Positions 51,643 to 61,372 of a stretch of 64,000 bases of DNA are shown in pieces. Within the stretch, counting starts at the first letter, position 1; each line of letters opens with the position of its first letter. The translations under genes and the position numbers were made by a program. The DNA is from Oscillospiraceae bacterium (GTDB lineage Bacteria; Bacillota; Clostridia; Oscillospirales; Ruminococcaceae). The notes under the pieces are model-generated. The model made no database searches and was not told the DNA's origin. It was given only the letters and a program-made list of their open reading frames with translations. The stretch covers positions 47,091 to 111,090 of the forward strand of contig SVMR01000006.1 of assembly GCA_015067315.1 (NCBI GenBank). Direction: 5' to 3'.

Positions 51643-53357
51643 ATTTTCTCCTGAAATATCTTGAACCTTTTAAAAACCGGATGCTTGTAGGTTTTTCAAT
51701 AAAAGTTTCCGGAACGGTTGCGGAACTTTTTCTCCCCTATATAATGACCCATATTCTTGACAACGTAATCGGAACGCTTTTGGTCGAAAAAGTTGTTTTC
51801 TGGGGAATCGTGATGATAATCTGCGCGGGGCTTGCCTGCGCCGGAAACATAATCGCCAACAGAATGGCGGCAAAAACCTCGAAGGATTTTTCGAAAAAAA
51901 TGAGGAAGGATCTTTTTGAAAAGACCCTTTATCTTTCCGAATCCGACACGGACAGATTCACAATTCCCTCTCTTGAATCAAGAATCACAACCGATACTTA
52001 CAACGTCCATAACTTCGTAAGCATGATGCAGAGAATGGGCGTGCGCGCGCCGATTCTTTTAATAGGCGGACTTGCCATAAGCTTTTTTATGGACCCGAGC
52101 CTTGCGCTTATCATGCTTGCGACCCTTCCGTTCATCTTCATCACGGTTTATTCCATTTCCCGGAACGGCGTTCCCCTTTACGCAAAAGTTCAGGAAAAAG
52201 TTGACAGCATGGTGCGGGTTGTCCGGGAAGATACCCAGGGAATCCGGGTTATAAAGGCTCTTTCAAAAAACGATTATGAAAACCGCCGCTATGACGAAGT
52301 TAACTTCGCTCTTTCAAAAGAGGAACGGAAAGCGGGAACGATAATGGGTTCGGTGAACCCCATTATGACTGTTCTTATGAACCTTGGAATAACCGCCGTT
52401 GTTGCGGTAAGCGCCTTCACCGTTCAGAAAGGAATTTCGACCCCGGCAACCGTTATCGCTTTTGTTCAGTATTTCACCCTTATTTCCATGGCGATGATGG
52501 TTATTTCGAGAATTTTTGTAATGTACACAAAATGCGCCGCTTCCGCAAAGCGAATTGCGGAAGTTCTTGAAACCCCGGACAGATTCTTCGTCACGGAGGA
52601 TTCTTCCAAACCGGACAACGAAAATTTTATTTCTTTCGAAAACGTTTCTTTTTCCTATCTTGGAAAGAAAAACAACATCGACAATCTTTCCGTTTCCGTT
52701 CCGAAGGGCGGAGCTCTTGGAATAATCGGCGCCACCGGAAGCGGAAAATCCACCTTTGCGAAGCTTCTTATGCGTTCCTATGAGGCGAATTCCGGAAAAA
52801 TCAAAATCAACGGAAGGGATATAACTTCCTATACCCGCGAGGAACTTACTTCCATGTTCGGCGTTGCGCTTCAGAACGATTTTCTCTATGCGGATACCAT
52901 CGGGGAAAATATCTCCTTCGGGCGGAATCTTTCCGAAGAACAGATCAGAAGAGCGGCAAAAATTGCCCAGGCGGAAGATTTTATTGAGGAACTTCCGGAA
53001 AAATACGGCCACGTTATTGCGCCGAAAGGAACAAATCTTTCCGGCGGCCAGCGCCAGCGCCTTCTTATCGCAAGGGCGGTTGCGGCAAAACCGGATATCA
53101 TAATCCTTGACGATTCCTCCTCCGCATTGGACTATAAAACCGACGCGGCGCTTCGGAAGGCTCTTGATTCCGAACTTTCCGGTTCCACCGTTATAACCGT
53201 TGCCCAAAGGGTAAGCTCCGTCAAAAACTGCGGCGAAATTCTTGTTCTTGATAACGGAAAAGTTATCGGAAGAGGAACCCACGAGGAACTTCTTGAAAAC
53301 TGCCCCGAATATAAGGAAATCAGCGATTCACAGATGGGAGGTGCTTTTGTTGACTGA
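51639..53357 (+). CDS. ABC exporter half-transporter, degenerate-site subunit
   Basis: 572 residues, membrane domain plus ATPase. Walker A GATGSGKST near 367, signature LSGGQRQRLLIARA near 466, Walker B IIILDDSSSALD near 487 with Asp in place of the catalytic Glu, and IAQR-like VAQRVSS at the H-loop. This is the non-catalytic partner of a heterodimer. The start overlaps marR by 4 bases, so regulator and pump are coupled; a drug- or toxin-inducible exporter is inferred. Confidence 0.88.
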   Translation: MNFLLKYLEPFKNRMLVGFSIKVSGTVAELFLPYIMTHILDNVIGTLLVEKVVFWGIVMIICAGLACAGNIIANRMAAKTSKDFSKKMRKDLFEKTLYLSESDTDRFTIPSLESRITTDTYNVHNFVSMMQRMGVRAPILLIGGLAISFFMDPSLALIMLATLPFIFITVYSISRNGVPLYAKVQEKVDSMVRVVREDTQGIRVIKALSKNDYENRRYDEVNFALSKEERKAGTIMGSVNPIMTVLMNLGITAVVAVSAFTVQKGISTPATVIAFVQYFTLISMAMMVISRIFVMYTKCAASAKRIAEVLETPDRFFVTEDSSKPDNENFISFENVSFSYLGKKNNIDNLSVSVPKGGALGIIGATGSGKSTFAKLLMRSYEANSGKIKINGRDITSYTREELTSMFGVALQNDFLYADTIGENISFGRNLSEEQIRRAAKIAQAEDFIEELPEKYGHVIAPKGTNLSGGQRQRLLIARAVAAKPDIIILDDSSSALDYKTDAALRKALDSELSGSTVITVAQRVSSVKNCGEILVLDNGKVIGRGTHEELLENCPEYKEISDSQMGGAFVD

Positions 53358-55134
53358 AAACAAACCGAAAAACACAAAAGGAATCCTCATCCGGCTTGGA
53401 AAATACGTTCTTAACGAATGGCCGCTTTTCTTTTCCGCGGTGATTTTCACCCTTCTTTCAAACCAGCTTTCGCTTATCGGACCGAAATATTCCGGCGCGG
53501 CAATCGACGCAATAAGCCTTTCCGGCGGAAGCGACCTTGCCGCCGTTTGGGAAAACGTAATAAGAATGGCAGTCTGCTATGCTCTTTCGGCAATTCTTGC
53601 ATATTTCCTTGCGGTGATTATGGTGCATTTAAGCCAGAAAATCGTTTACCGGATGAGAAAACAGCTTTTTGAAAAGCTGAACACCCTTCCTGTGGGATAT
53701 TTTGATACCCACCCAACCGGCGATATCATAAGCAGGATTTCCTACGATATCGACACCATCAACACTTCCCTTTCCCATGACCTTGTTCAGGTTCTGACAA
53801 GCGTTTATACCGTAATCGGCTCTCTTGCTTTCATGTGGAATATATCGAAACCGATGATCCTTATTTTTGCATTCACCGTTCCCGCTTCGATTCTTTTCAC
53901 CCGTTACCGTTCAAAAAAAGTCCGTCCACTTTTCAGCGAACGTTCCAGAAAACTCGGCGAACTTAACGGATTTGCGGAAGAAATGCTTTCCGGAACAAGA
54001 AGCATTGAAGCTTACGGAAAACAGGACGTTATTTCCGGAAGATTCAACCGGAGAAACGAAACCGCAATGGAAGCTTATTACAGAGCAGAATACCACGGCG
54101 CGACCCTCGGTCCTTCCGTAAACTTCATCAACAATCTTTCAATGTCCCTTGTTGCAATGCTCGGCGGAATCCTTTATATGCTTTCCTTCGGCGGAAAAGT
54201 TGAGGAAACGTCGGTTTTCTTCATCACCCTCGGCGGCGTTGCCCAATTCGTTCAGTATTCCAGAAAATTTGCGGGACCCATCAACGAATTCGCGAACATT
54301 CTTCACGAATTCCAATCCGCTTTTTCCGCGGCGGAAAGGGTTTTCCGAATCATTGACGAAGAACCGGAACCCGCAGACAAACCGGACGCAAAAAATCTTG
54401 AAACAGTTTCCGGTTTTGTTGAGGTAGATGATGTTTCCTTCGGTTACGTTCCGGAAAAACCGATCCTCAAAAACGTTTCCGTAAAAGCCGAACCGGGAAA
54501 GACCATTGCGATAGTCGGTCCCACCGGCGCGGGAAAAACGACAATAATCAATCTTCTGATGCGTTTTTATGACGTCGATTCCGGCGAAATCCGCCTTGAG
54601 GGAATTCCGGCAAAGGACATAAAGAGAACCGACCTCCGGAAGGCTTTCACCATGGTTTTGCAGGACACATGGCTTTTCCACGGAACGATTTTTGAAAACA
54701 TCGTTTACGGAAGGGAAAACGCAACTTTTGAGGAAGTAAAAGCCGCCGCAAAGGCCGCAAGAATCGACGAATATATCGAAAGCCTTCCGGAAGGTTACGA
54801 TACCGTTCTTTCGGATGACGGCGTCAATATTTCAAAAGGTCAGCGCCAGCTTATCACCATTGCGAGGGCTTTTCTTTCAAAAGCGCCGATGCTTATTCTT
54901 GACGAGGCAACCTCGAACGTTGACTCCAGAACGGAAATAAAAATCCAGGAGGCGATGAACGAGCTTATGAAAGGAAGAACCTGTTTTGTAATTGCCCACA
55001 GACTTTCGACCATTCAGAACGCGGACAACATTCTTGTTGTCCGGGACGGAGCGGTTACGGAACAGGGCACCCACGAAGAGCTTCTTGAACTCGGAGGATT
55101 TTACAGCGCGCTTTATAATTCCCAGTTTGCGTAA
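53350..55134 (+). CDS. ABC exporter half-transporter, catalytic subunit
   Basis: About 594 residues from the TTG at 53350, with GGGAGG eight bases upstream (an ORF extending upstream to 53242 lies within the previous gene). Walker A GPTGAGKTT near 392, signature ISKGQRQLITIARA near 494, Walker B LILDEATSNVD near 515 with catalytic Glu, and IAHRLS. Partner of the degenerate subunit; overlap of 8 bases. Paralogous to the 8540/10350 pair but in the opposite gene order relative to regulation. Confidence 0.88.
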   Translation: MTENKPKNTKGILIRLGKYVLNEWPLFFSAVIFTLLSNQLSLIGPKYSGAAIDAISLSGGSDLAAVWENVIRMAVCYALSAILAYFLAVIMVHLSQKIVYRMRKQLFEKLNTLPVGYFDTHPTGDIISRISYDIDTINTSLSHDLVQVLTSVYTVIGSLAFMWNISKPMILIFAFTVPASILFTRYRSKKVRPLFSERSRKLGELNGFAEEMLSGTRSIEAYGKQDVISGRFNRRNETAMEAYYRAEYHGATLGPSVNFINNLSMSLVAMLGGILYMLSFGGKVEETSVFFITLGGVAQFVQYSRKFAGPINEFANILHEFQSAFSAAERVFRIIDEEPEPADKPDAKNLETVSGFVEVDDVSFGYVPEKPILKNVSVKAEPGKTIAIVGPTGAGKTTIINLLMRFYDVDSGEIRLEGIPAKDIKRTDLRKAFTMVLQDTWLFHGTIFENIVYGRENATFEEVKAAAKAARIDEYIESLPEGYDTVLSDDGVNISKGQRQLITIARAFLSKAPMLILDEATSNVDSRTEIKIQEAMNELMKGRTCFVIAHRLSTIQNADNILVVRDGAVTEQGTHEELLELGGFYSALYNSQFA

Positions 55135-55183
55135 ATTTGAGCACAGCGCAAAAAATCCGATGCTCATGCGAAAAAACAAAAAA

Positions 55184-55217
55184 AAATAAGGACGGCGGAG
55201 CCGTCCTTATTTTTTTA
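55184..55217. terminator. bidirectional terminator
   Basis: AAATAAGGACGGC GGA GCCGTCCTTATTTTTTT between the + strand exporter and the - strand kinase gene. Confidence 0.88.
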
Positions 55218-56078
55218 TAAGGTTTTGTATTTCGGGATTATATCGCCGCGAATCAAGCTTCCGAGCACGGATTCGAGCATCACTCCATGGCGGGGGTCGC
55301 TTCCGTAGCTGAAAGTTGTTTTTACGCAAAGTTCCGCAAAATCCGTCGCTTTTCCGATGGCAATCGGAAGGCTTGCTCCGCCAAGCATTGCGCCGATAAG
55401 GACGGACGCAAAAATATCGCCGCAGCCGGGATAATGAACCGGAATATATTCGCAGGGAGAATACCAGAACGAACCCTGTTCCCCGTCGTAACCGATATTC
55501 GCAAGGATTCCGGAGGCAAGTTCAACCCCTGTAACAACGATTTTTTGGGGACCGAGATTATGGAGCTTCAGAAGAAGGCTTCTTGCCTCGGTAACGGTAA
55601 GGGGTTCGGTTCTGAAATTTTCGCCGAGGAGCATTGCCGCTTCGGTCATGTTCGGAGTTATCACGTCCGCAACGGCAACCAGTTCCTTCATTCGGTTTTG
55701 CAGGCTTTTTGTGCAGGTTTTATAGGCTTTTCCGTTGTCGCCCATAACCGGATCGACGATTTTAAGCGAATCCGGATAGCTTTTGAAAAATTCAAGGCAG
55801 GAACCAACCTGTTCCTCGCTTCCGAGAAAGCCGGAATATACCGCCTCAAAATCGATATTCAGATTTTTGTAATGTTCAAGGGCGGGTTTTATATAATCCG
55901 TAAGATCGCGGAAAACAACTTCGCCGAAGCCGCCGGTATGGGTTGAAAGAACCGCTGTCAGAACCGGGCAGACCTGGTTTCCCATTGCGGAAAGAACGGG
56001 AAGGATTACGGATATCGAACATCTTCCGAAACCGGAAAGATCATGTATTGCGGCAACTCTTGCCGGTCTTTTTTCCAT
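55215..56078 (-). CDS. pdxY: pyridoxal/pyridoxamine kinase
   Basis: 287 residues of the ribokinase-like PdxK/PdxY family. N-terminal AAIHDLSGFGRCSISVILPVL is characteristic; DPVMGDNGKAY near 112 and the YPGCGDIFASVLIGA motif near 213 carry the catalytic Asp and anion hole. It phosphorylates pyridoxal or pyridoxamine for B6 salvage. GAGG lies eight bases before the ATG. Monocistronic. The PGCGD cysteine in place of the more usual TGxGD is common in Clostridia forms. Confidence 0.88.
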   Translation of the reverse strand: MEKRPARVAAIHDLSGFGRCSISVILPVLSAMGNQVCPVLTAVLSTHTGGFGEVVFRDLTDYIKPALEHYKNLNIDFEAVYSGFLGSEEQVGSCLEFFKSYPDSLKIVDPVMGDNGKAYKTCTKSLQNRMKELVAVADVITPNMTEAAMLLGENFRTEPLTVTEARSLLLKLHNLGPQKIVVTGVELASGILANIGYDGEQGSFWYSPCEYIPVHYPGCGDIFASVLIGAMLGGASLPIAIGKATDFAELCVKTTFSYGSDPRHGVMLESVLGSLIRGDIIPKYKTL

Positions 56079-56181
56079 TTTTGTACCTCTTAAAAAATAA
56101 TTTTTTCAAAAAATTCCGGGTATCTGTTTTAAAAATCCGCAGAAAATATTTTTACAAAACATTGATTGGAGGGATTTTTTA

Positions 56182-56361
56182 ATGAACAAAACAGTTTCCG
56201 CAATAATGTCCGGCGCCGCCGCCGCGGCCGCTGTCGGAACAGCGGTTTATATGATGAACGGAAGCAGAAACAGCAATATGCGTAAAATGCGGAAAAACGC
56301 CGCAAAAACCGTTAAGGCTGTCGGCAGCATTGCCAACGGAATTTCGGGAATTATGCGTTAA
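56182..56361 (+). CDS. small Ala-rich protein (59 aa)
   Basis: 59 residues beginning MNKTVSAIMSG, with a stretch of five alanines, a hydrophobic helix (~6-25) and a basic C-terminal half (KMRKNAAKTVKAVGSIANG). GGAGGG lies eight bases before the ATG. Function unknown; perhaps membrane-associated. Its stop overlaps that of the convergent YfbR-like gene. Too short for ordinary ORF cut-offs. Confidence 0.7.
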   Translation: MNKTVSAIMSGAAAAAAVGTAVYMMNGSRNSNMRKMRKNAAKTVKAVGSIANGISGIMR

Positions 56362-56942
56362 TTAAGTTCGTCGATTGTAAGGCCGTAGCTTGGAAGAAAT
56401 TCTTCAACAAAAACCTTTGCTTCCGGAACTTCCATTTCGTTAATGGAATCGAGAATGCTGATTTTCGCTTTTGAAAATTCGCGGTTTCCGGAATTTTCTT
56501 CCTCGACGCATTTTATCAGAGCGGAAATTTTATCCGCCGCTTTAAGAAGCTTTAAAAGTTCCGGGTCTTCGTCCGAATGGTCAAAAAAAGGTTTGTAATC
56601 CGGGCGAAGATCTTCCGGAAGCATTTCGAGGAGTTTTTTGTTCGCAACGGCTTCAACTTCCTTATATGCTTCCTTAATTTCCGGATTGTAATATTTAATC
56701 GGGGTCGGCATATCGCCGGTTAAAATTTCGCTGCAATCGTGATACATCGCAAGCATCACAAGTCTTTCGACGTTGCAGCTTCCGCCGAAGCGGCGGTTTC
56801 GCAAAAGACCGAGGCAATGGGCAATCACCGCGGTATCAAGCGTATGAACAGAAAGGGATTCCTGCTGGCTGTTTTTCATAAGCGACCAGCGGAAAATATG
56901 CTTCATTCTTGAAATATATGCATAAAATCTGCTTTCCTTCAA
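56358..56942 (-). CDS. YfbR-like HD-domain 5'-deoxynucleotidase
   Basis: About 194 residues from the TTG at 56942, with GGGAGG eight bases upstream; the ATG at 56966 has no SD. HD signature MYHDCSEILTGDMPTPIKYYNP near 75-95 and EESVHTLD/LSVHTLDTAVIAH, plus DKISALIKCVEEENSGN, align well with E. coli YfbR. It dephosphorylates deoxyribonucleoside 5'-monophosphates using a divalent metal. Monocistronic. Confidence 0.88.
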   Translation of the reverse strand: MKESRFYAYISRMKHIFRWSLMKNSQQESLSVHTLDTAVIAHCLGLLRNRRFGGSCNVERLVMLAMYHDCSEILTGDMPTPIKYYNPEIKEAYKEVEAVANKKLLEMLPEDLRPDYKPFFDHSDEDPELLKLLKAADKISALIKCVEEENSGNREFSKAKISILDSINEMEVPEAKVFVEEFLPSYGLTIDELN

Positions 56943-56966
56943 AATTTTTTCCTCCCTATGCAACAA

Positions 56967-57233
56967 AATCGCGAAAAAAACGCACTTATATTATGGAACA
57001 AAAAGTTCCCTCCATTTTTCAATAATCCGCAAAAGCCACCACCAAACGGAGTTTACATAAAATATTATAAGACTTTTTTCATCAAAATAACAGTCTTTTT
57101 TTGTATCTTCCGATCTTTTGCGGGTTATTTTTTTATTTTTGACTTTAAAAATGCCTTGAAAAGATATATACTGTATATTGGAAATTTATATTTAAACAAA
57201 AAATTATTTATATAGCAAAGTCGAGGACAAAAT
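56967..57233 (+). other. AT-rich upstream region of YfhO-type gene
   Basis: No gene. Very AT-rich stretch leading to the YfhO-type gene; the SD GAGG lies seven bases before its ATG at 57234. A clear promoter was not found. Confidence 0.5.
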
Positions 57234-59738
57234 ATGCTTAACGAAATCAAAAAATATAATAAAAGCCATTTTTGGTGGCTTTTGCTTCTTTCGGCAATCT
57301 GCGCGATTGTAACTGTCGGGCTTGTTGTTTACCGCAACGGCGGAATTTTTACATATTACGGGGATTACAACTGCCAGCAGATAGCGTTTTACATGCACGC
57401 CCATGAACTTGTGAAAACCGGACAGATCGGTTGGGACTGGAACACGGATCTCGGAGTGAACTTCATCGGTTCATATTCGTTCTATCTTCTTTTCAGCCCT
57501 TTCTTCTGGCTTACCCTGCCTTTTGAAACTTCGGCGGTTCCCTATCTTATGGCGCCTCTTTTTGTGCTTAAATTCATGACCTGCGCCGCAACTTCGTATT
57601 TTTATATCATCCGTTTTATTAAGGACAGACGTTTTGCGGTAATCGGCGGACTTCTTTATGCTTTCAGCGGATACTGCATTTATAACCTTTTCTTCAACCA
57701 TTTTCTTGACGTAGTTGCGTTTTTCCCGCTTATCCTGATAGGGCTTGAAATACTTATCACCGAAGACAGGCACGGACCTTTTGCCCTTGCCGTTGCGCTT
57801 AACGCCATTGTCAACTATTGGTTCTTCATAGGCGAAGTTGTTTTCACCGTTCTTTATTTTTTCATAAGAATCACCGACAAAAACGTTTCCGATAAATTCA
57901 AAAAATTTATTTTTGTCGGCGCGGAATCGGTTATGGGACTTCTTGCGGCGGCGGTTGTTGTTCTTCCTTCCGTCCTTGCAATTCTTGATAACCCGCGAAC
58001 CGGAGCGGACAACTTCATAAACGGCTGGAATCTTTGGCTTTATTACAGCGAACAGAGGGTTCCCGCAATTATCGCAAGCTTCTTCTTCCCTCCGGATATG
58101 CCCTCTAAGCAGAATATGTTCACCGGACAGGGAGCCCAATGGGCTTCAATGGCCGGCTGGCTTCCCCTTTTCGGAATGAGCGGGGTTATTGCCTATTGCC
58201 GCTGCGTAAAAAACGATTGGCTGAAAAAGATGATAATCGCCTGCTGCATTTTTGCGCTTGTTCCGGTTCTCAATTCGCTTTTCATTCTTTTCAACCATTC
58301 TTTCTACGCAAGATGGTACTATATGTTCATCCTTATGCTTGTTCTTGCAACGGCAAAGGCGCTTGAATCCTCCGCGGAAGGCGGCGAAAATTCCGTTGAT
58401 CTCCGGAAAGGTCTTATTCCTTCGATATGCGTAATCGTCGGACTTATCCTCATCCTTTTCCTCACTCCGGTTCATTACAGCGACGGAAACTGGGAACTCG
58501 GTCTTCTTTATAACGATTCCTGGTTCTTCCTGAGCGCAGGATTTGCCGTTGTGTGTTCCTTCCTTGCAACGCTTCTCTGGTTCCTGCAAAAGAAAAAATA
58601 TTACCGGAATCTTCTTGTTCTTCTCACCGCCTGCATCTGCGGAATCTACGGTTTTGCCTATATAAACCTCGGTTACACCTTTGCCGGCGACCATGAGGAA
58701 ATCATAAACGACGCGGTCGGTCTTGCGGAGGAAATGGAAATCCCCTCTTCCGAAAACGAATTTGCAAGGGCGGATTTTTACGAATGTTTTGAAAACATGG
58801 GGCTTTACTGGAACATTCCTTCAATAAGATGCTTCCACAGCGTTGTAACCCCTTCCATTATGGAATTTTATCCCACCGTTGACGTTAAAAGGGACGTTTC
58901 GAGCAAGCCGGAATTCAGCCACTATGCTCTCCGGGCGCTTCTTTCCGTAAAATATATTTATTCCGACGCGGAGGAAACCACGGAAAATTCAAATCTCTGC
59001 GAAGGTTTTGAATATCTCAAAACCGAAAACGGATATCATATTTTTGAAAACACAAACTATATCCCCATGGGTTTCACCTTTACAAAATACATAACCGAAG
59101 ACCAGTATTATTCAATACACGAAAGCCTCCGGAGCGAAGTTCTTATCAGTTGTCTTGTTCTTGACGAAAGCCAGGCAAAACTTTACGGACAGTATCTTGA
59201 ACACGAACTTTCGCCGGAAAAACCCTTCTATTATGAGGATTTCCGGCAGGAGGTGCGTTACAGAAACATCTCTTCCTCCTATAAATTCACTTATGACGAA
59301 AACGGATTCACTTCAAAAATCTATCTTACGAAGGATAACCTTGTTTTCTTCTCTGTTCCTTATGAAAAAGGCTGGACCGCTTACGTAAACGGAAAAGAAA
59401 CGGTTATTGAAAAAGTTGACGTTGGATTCATGGCTGTTTTTGCCGAAAGCGGATTCAACGAGATCGTTTTTGTTTATGAAACTCCCGGACTTAAAGCCGG
59501 CGCGGTTATAAGTGGAATTTCCCTTATTGCCCTTGCGGTTTATTGGTTCTTCTTCCGTTTTGAACAAAAACGCAGAATCGACGATTACAACCTTATGACC
59601 GAATATCTCGGCGAAAAGGATACTTCCGAAAAGGAACTTTCCCCCGAAGAGGACCTTACAATCGTAAGGAATCCCGCAGACGTTCCTCCCTATCGCGAAT
59701 ACAAAGGCCCACAGGAGAAAATTTTTCCTGAACTTTGA
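57234..59738 (+). CDS. YfhO-family membrane protein
   Basis: 834 residues with about 13 membrane helices: hydrophobic GT-C-like core to ~480, an extracellular domain (~490-750, EHELSPEKPFYYEDF region), then a final helix near 765-785 and a charged tail. The N-terminal YYGDYNCQQIAFYMHAHELVKTG carries the conserved Asp of the GT-C-like fold. YfhO proteins of Firmicutes are linked to glycosylation of lipoteichoic acid. Start ATG 57234 by GAGG. Upstream of the DUF4349 lipoprotein by 61 bases on the same strand. Confidence 0.82.
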   Translation: MLNEIKKYNKSHFWWLLLLSAICAIVTVGLVVYRNGGIFTYYGDYNCQQIAFYMHAHELVKTGQIGWDWNTDLGVNFIGSYSFYLLFSPFFWLTLPFETSAVPYLMAPLFVLKFMTCAATSYFYIIRFIKDRRFAVIGGLLYAFSGYCIYNLFFNHFLDVVAFFPLILIGLEILITEDRHGPFALAVALNAIVNYWFFIGEVVFTVLYFFIRITDKNVSDKFKKFIFVGAESVMGLLAAAVVVLPSVLAILDNPRTGADNFINGWNLWLYYSEQRVPAIIASFFFPPDMPSKQNMFTGQGAQWASMAGWLPLFGMSGVIAYCRCVKNDWLKKMIIACCIFALVPVLNSLFILFNHSFYARWYYMFILMLVLATAKALESSAEGGENSVDLRKGLIPSICVIVGLILILFLTPVHYSDGNWELGLLYNDSWFFLSAGFAVVCSFLATLLWFLQKKKYYRNLLVLLTACICGIYGFAYINLGYTFAGDHEEIINDAVGLAEEMEIPSSENEFARADFYECFENMGLYWNIPSIRCFHSVVTPSIMEFYPTVDVKRDVSSKPEFSHYALRALLSVKYIYSDAEETTENSNLCEGFEYLKTENGYHIFENTNYIPMGFTFTKYITEDQYYSIHESLRSEVLISCLVLDESQAKLYGQYLEHELSPEKPFYYEDFRQEVRYRNISSSYKFTYDENGFTSKIYLTKDNLVFFSVPYEKGWTAYVNGKETVIEKVDVGFMAVFAESGFNEIVFVYETPGLKAGAVISGISLIALAVYWFFFRFEQKRRIDDYNLMTEYLGEKDTSEKELSPEEDLTIVRNPADVPPYREYKGPQEKIFPEL

Positions 59739-59799
59739 AAAATAATGCAACAAAAACGGAATTTTTTCGCACTTATATAGTGTAAGGAGGTTTGATACC

Positions 59800-60855
59800 A
59801 TGAAAAAAATCAGAATTTTCGCCCTTTTGATTGCCCTTGTTCTTGTTCTCGGCGGCTGCAGCGCTTCCAATGACCTTGTCTATGATTCAAAATATGAATC
59901 CATGGACGGCGGTTTTTGGATTGAGGAAAGCGAAAACAGTTCCGCGGTTTTCCCCGAATCACCCATGGAAATGCCGGAACTTGAAGCGGAAACAGATTAC
60001 GTTACCGAAGATTCCCTTCTTGACAATTCCACTTCCGCAGGCGTTTCCGAAGCAAAACCCGCCGGAAACAGAAAACTTATCCGCAAATTCAATCTTGACG
60101 TTGAAACCCTTGAATTCGACAAATTTGTTTCCGACCTTAAAACAAAAGTCAATTCCCTCGGCGGTTATATCGAAAGTTCGAGCGTAAGCGGAAATTCCTA
60201 TAACTATACTTCCAACCGCAGCGCAAACTTCACCTGCCGCATTCCTTCCGAAAAACTTGACGAATTCATAAACGCCATTGACGGTCTCGGAAATATAACA
60301 TACAGCTATGAGGACGTTTCCGATATCACCCTCAGCTACGTTGACACCGAAGCAAGAATAAAATCTCTCCGTACCGAATATGATCAGCTTCTTGAACTTC
60401 TTGCGGATGCGGAAAACATCGACACAATTATTCTTCTCCAGCAGCGCATAACCGACGTCCGCTATGAGCTCGAAAGTTATGAAAGCCAGCTTCGCACTTA
60501 CGATAATCTTGTTGATTACAGCACCGTTTATCTCAACCTTATGGAAGTTAAAAGGGTTACTCCTTCCGAACCCAAAACCGTTTGGGAAAGAATTTCCGCG
60601 GATTTCGAAGACAACATCTACGATATCTGGATTGACGCGCAGGATTTCTTCGTATGGTTCATTGCGAGCATCCCCTATTTCATCATCTGGGCAATAGTTA
60701 TTGCGGCAATCGTTTTTGTTATTAAATTCTGCCTCAGAAAAAACCCGAAATGGCAGGAACGCAAAGCCGCAAGAAAAGCAAGAAAAGAATATAAAAAAGC
60801 GCAGAAACTTGCCGAAAAAGCAAAAGCGGAAAACGAAAATCCCGAAGAAAAATAA
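59800..60855 (+). CDS. DUF4349 lipoprotein
   Basis: 351 residues. Lipoprotein signal peptide with lipobox VLGGC (Cys ~20), a Ser/Glu-rich spacer, then a DUF4349 domain (~85-290): FNLDVETLEFDKFVSDLKTKV, GGYIESSS, TCRIPSEKLDEFI and a coiled-coil of ~185-225 around LLELLADAENIDTIILLQQRI. A C-terminal membrane helix (~288-310) precedes a basic tail. Role unknown; probably an envelope protein. AAGGAGG precedes the ATG. Confidence 0.85.
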   Translation: MKKIRIFALLIALVLVLGGCSASNDLVYDSKYESMDGGFWIEESENSSAVFPESPMEMPELEAETDYVTEDSLLDNSTSAGVSEAKPAGNRKLIRKFNLDVETLEFDKFVSDLKTKVNSLGGYIESSSVSGNSYNYTSNRSANFTCRIPSEKLDEFINAIDGLGNITYSYEDVSDITLSYVDTEARIKSLRTEYDQLLELLADAENIDTIILLQQRITDVRYELESYESQLRTYDNLVDYSTVYLNLMEVKRVTPSEPKTVWERISADFEDNIYDIWIDAQDFFVWFIASIPYFIIWAIVIAAIVFVIKFCLRKNPKWQERKAARKARKEYKKAQKLAEKAKAENENPEEK

Positions 60856-60871
60856 AACCGAATAACAAACG

Positions 60872-60907
60872 AAAAAGCCGTGCTTAATTTTGAGCACGGC
60901 TTTTTTT
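60872..60907. terminator. bidirectional terminator
   Basis: AAAAAGCCGTGCT TAATTTTG AGCACGGCTTTTTTT between convergent genes. Confidence 0.88.
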
Positions 60908-61338
60908 CACATTTCTTTTCCCATATAAATAACGCCGCGGCTTCGGCGGAAACCGCGCTTTTTATAAAAATCCTCGTCTTCAAGATTGGTCATTAAAACC
61001 GTTTCGCGGATTCCCATTCCTTTGAGTTCCCTTTCAAATTCCGCAAGAAGTTCCGTTCCGATTCCCTTTCCCCGGAGTTCGTTTTTTACGCAGAATTCCT
61101 TGATGTTAAAAATAACTCCGTCGAAATACTGTTCCTCTTCTCCAAGAATCATTCCGGTTATTCCTTCTTCGTTATATGAAACGATTCCGTAAAAACCGCC
61201 GTTTTTTATCATTTGGGAAAGGCGTTTTTCGGCGGTTTTTTGGGTCCATTTATCGTACCAGGGGTCGGAATTGAATGTTTCGGCATATATCCTTGCAAGT
61301 TCGGGCAAATCTTCGATTGTGATTTTTCTGTAATCCAT
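60907..61338 (-). CDS. GNAT-family N-acetyltransferase
   Basis: 143 residues with the acetyl-CoA-binding motif ELRGKGIGTELLAEFE near 90 and GITGMILGEEEQ in the core, ending YKKRGFRRS. It transfers acetyl to a small molecule or protein amine; the target cannot be told. ATG 61338 has AGGAAAAGG upstream. Monocistronic. Confidence 0.88.
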   Translation of the reverse strand: MDYRKITIEDLPELARIYAETFNSDPWYDKWTQKTAEKRLSQMIKNGGFYGIVSYNEEGITGMILGEEEQYFDGVIFNIKEFCVKNELRGKGIGTELLAEFERELKGMGIRETVLMTNLEDEDFYKKRGFRRSRGVIYMGKEM

Positions 61339-61372
61339 TGTCTTACCTTTTCCTTAAATTGATAAAAATATT

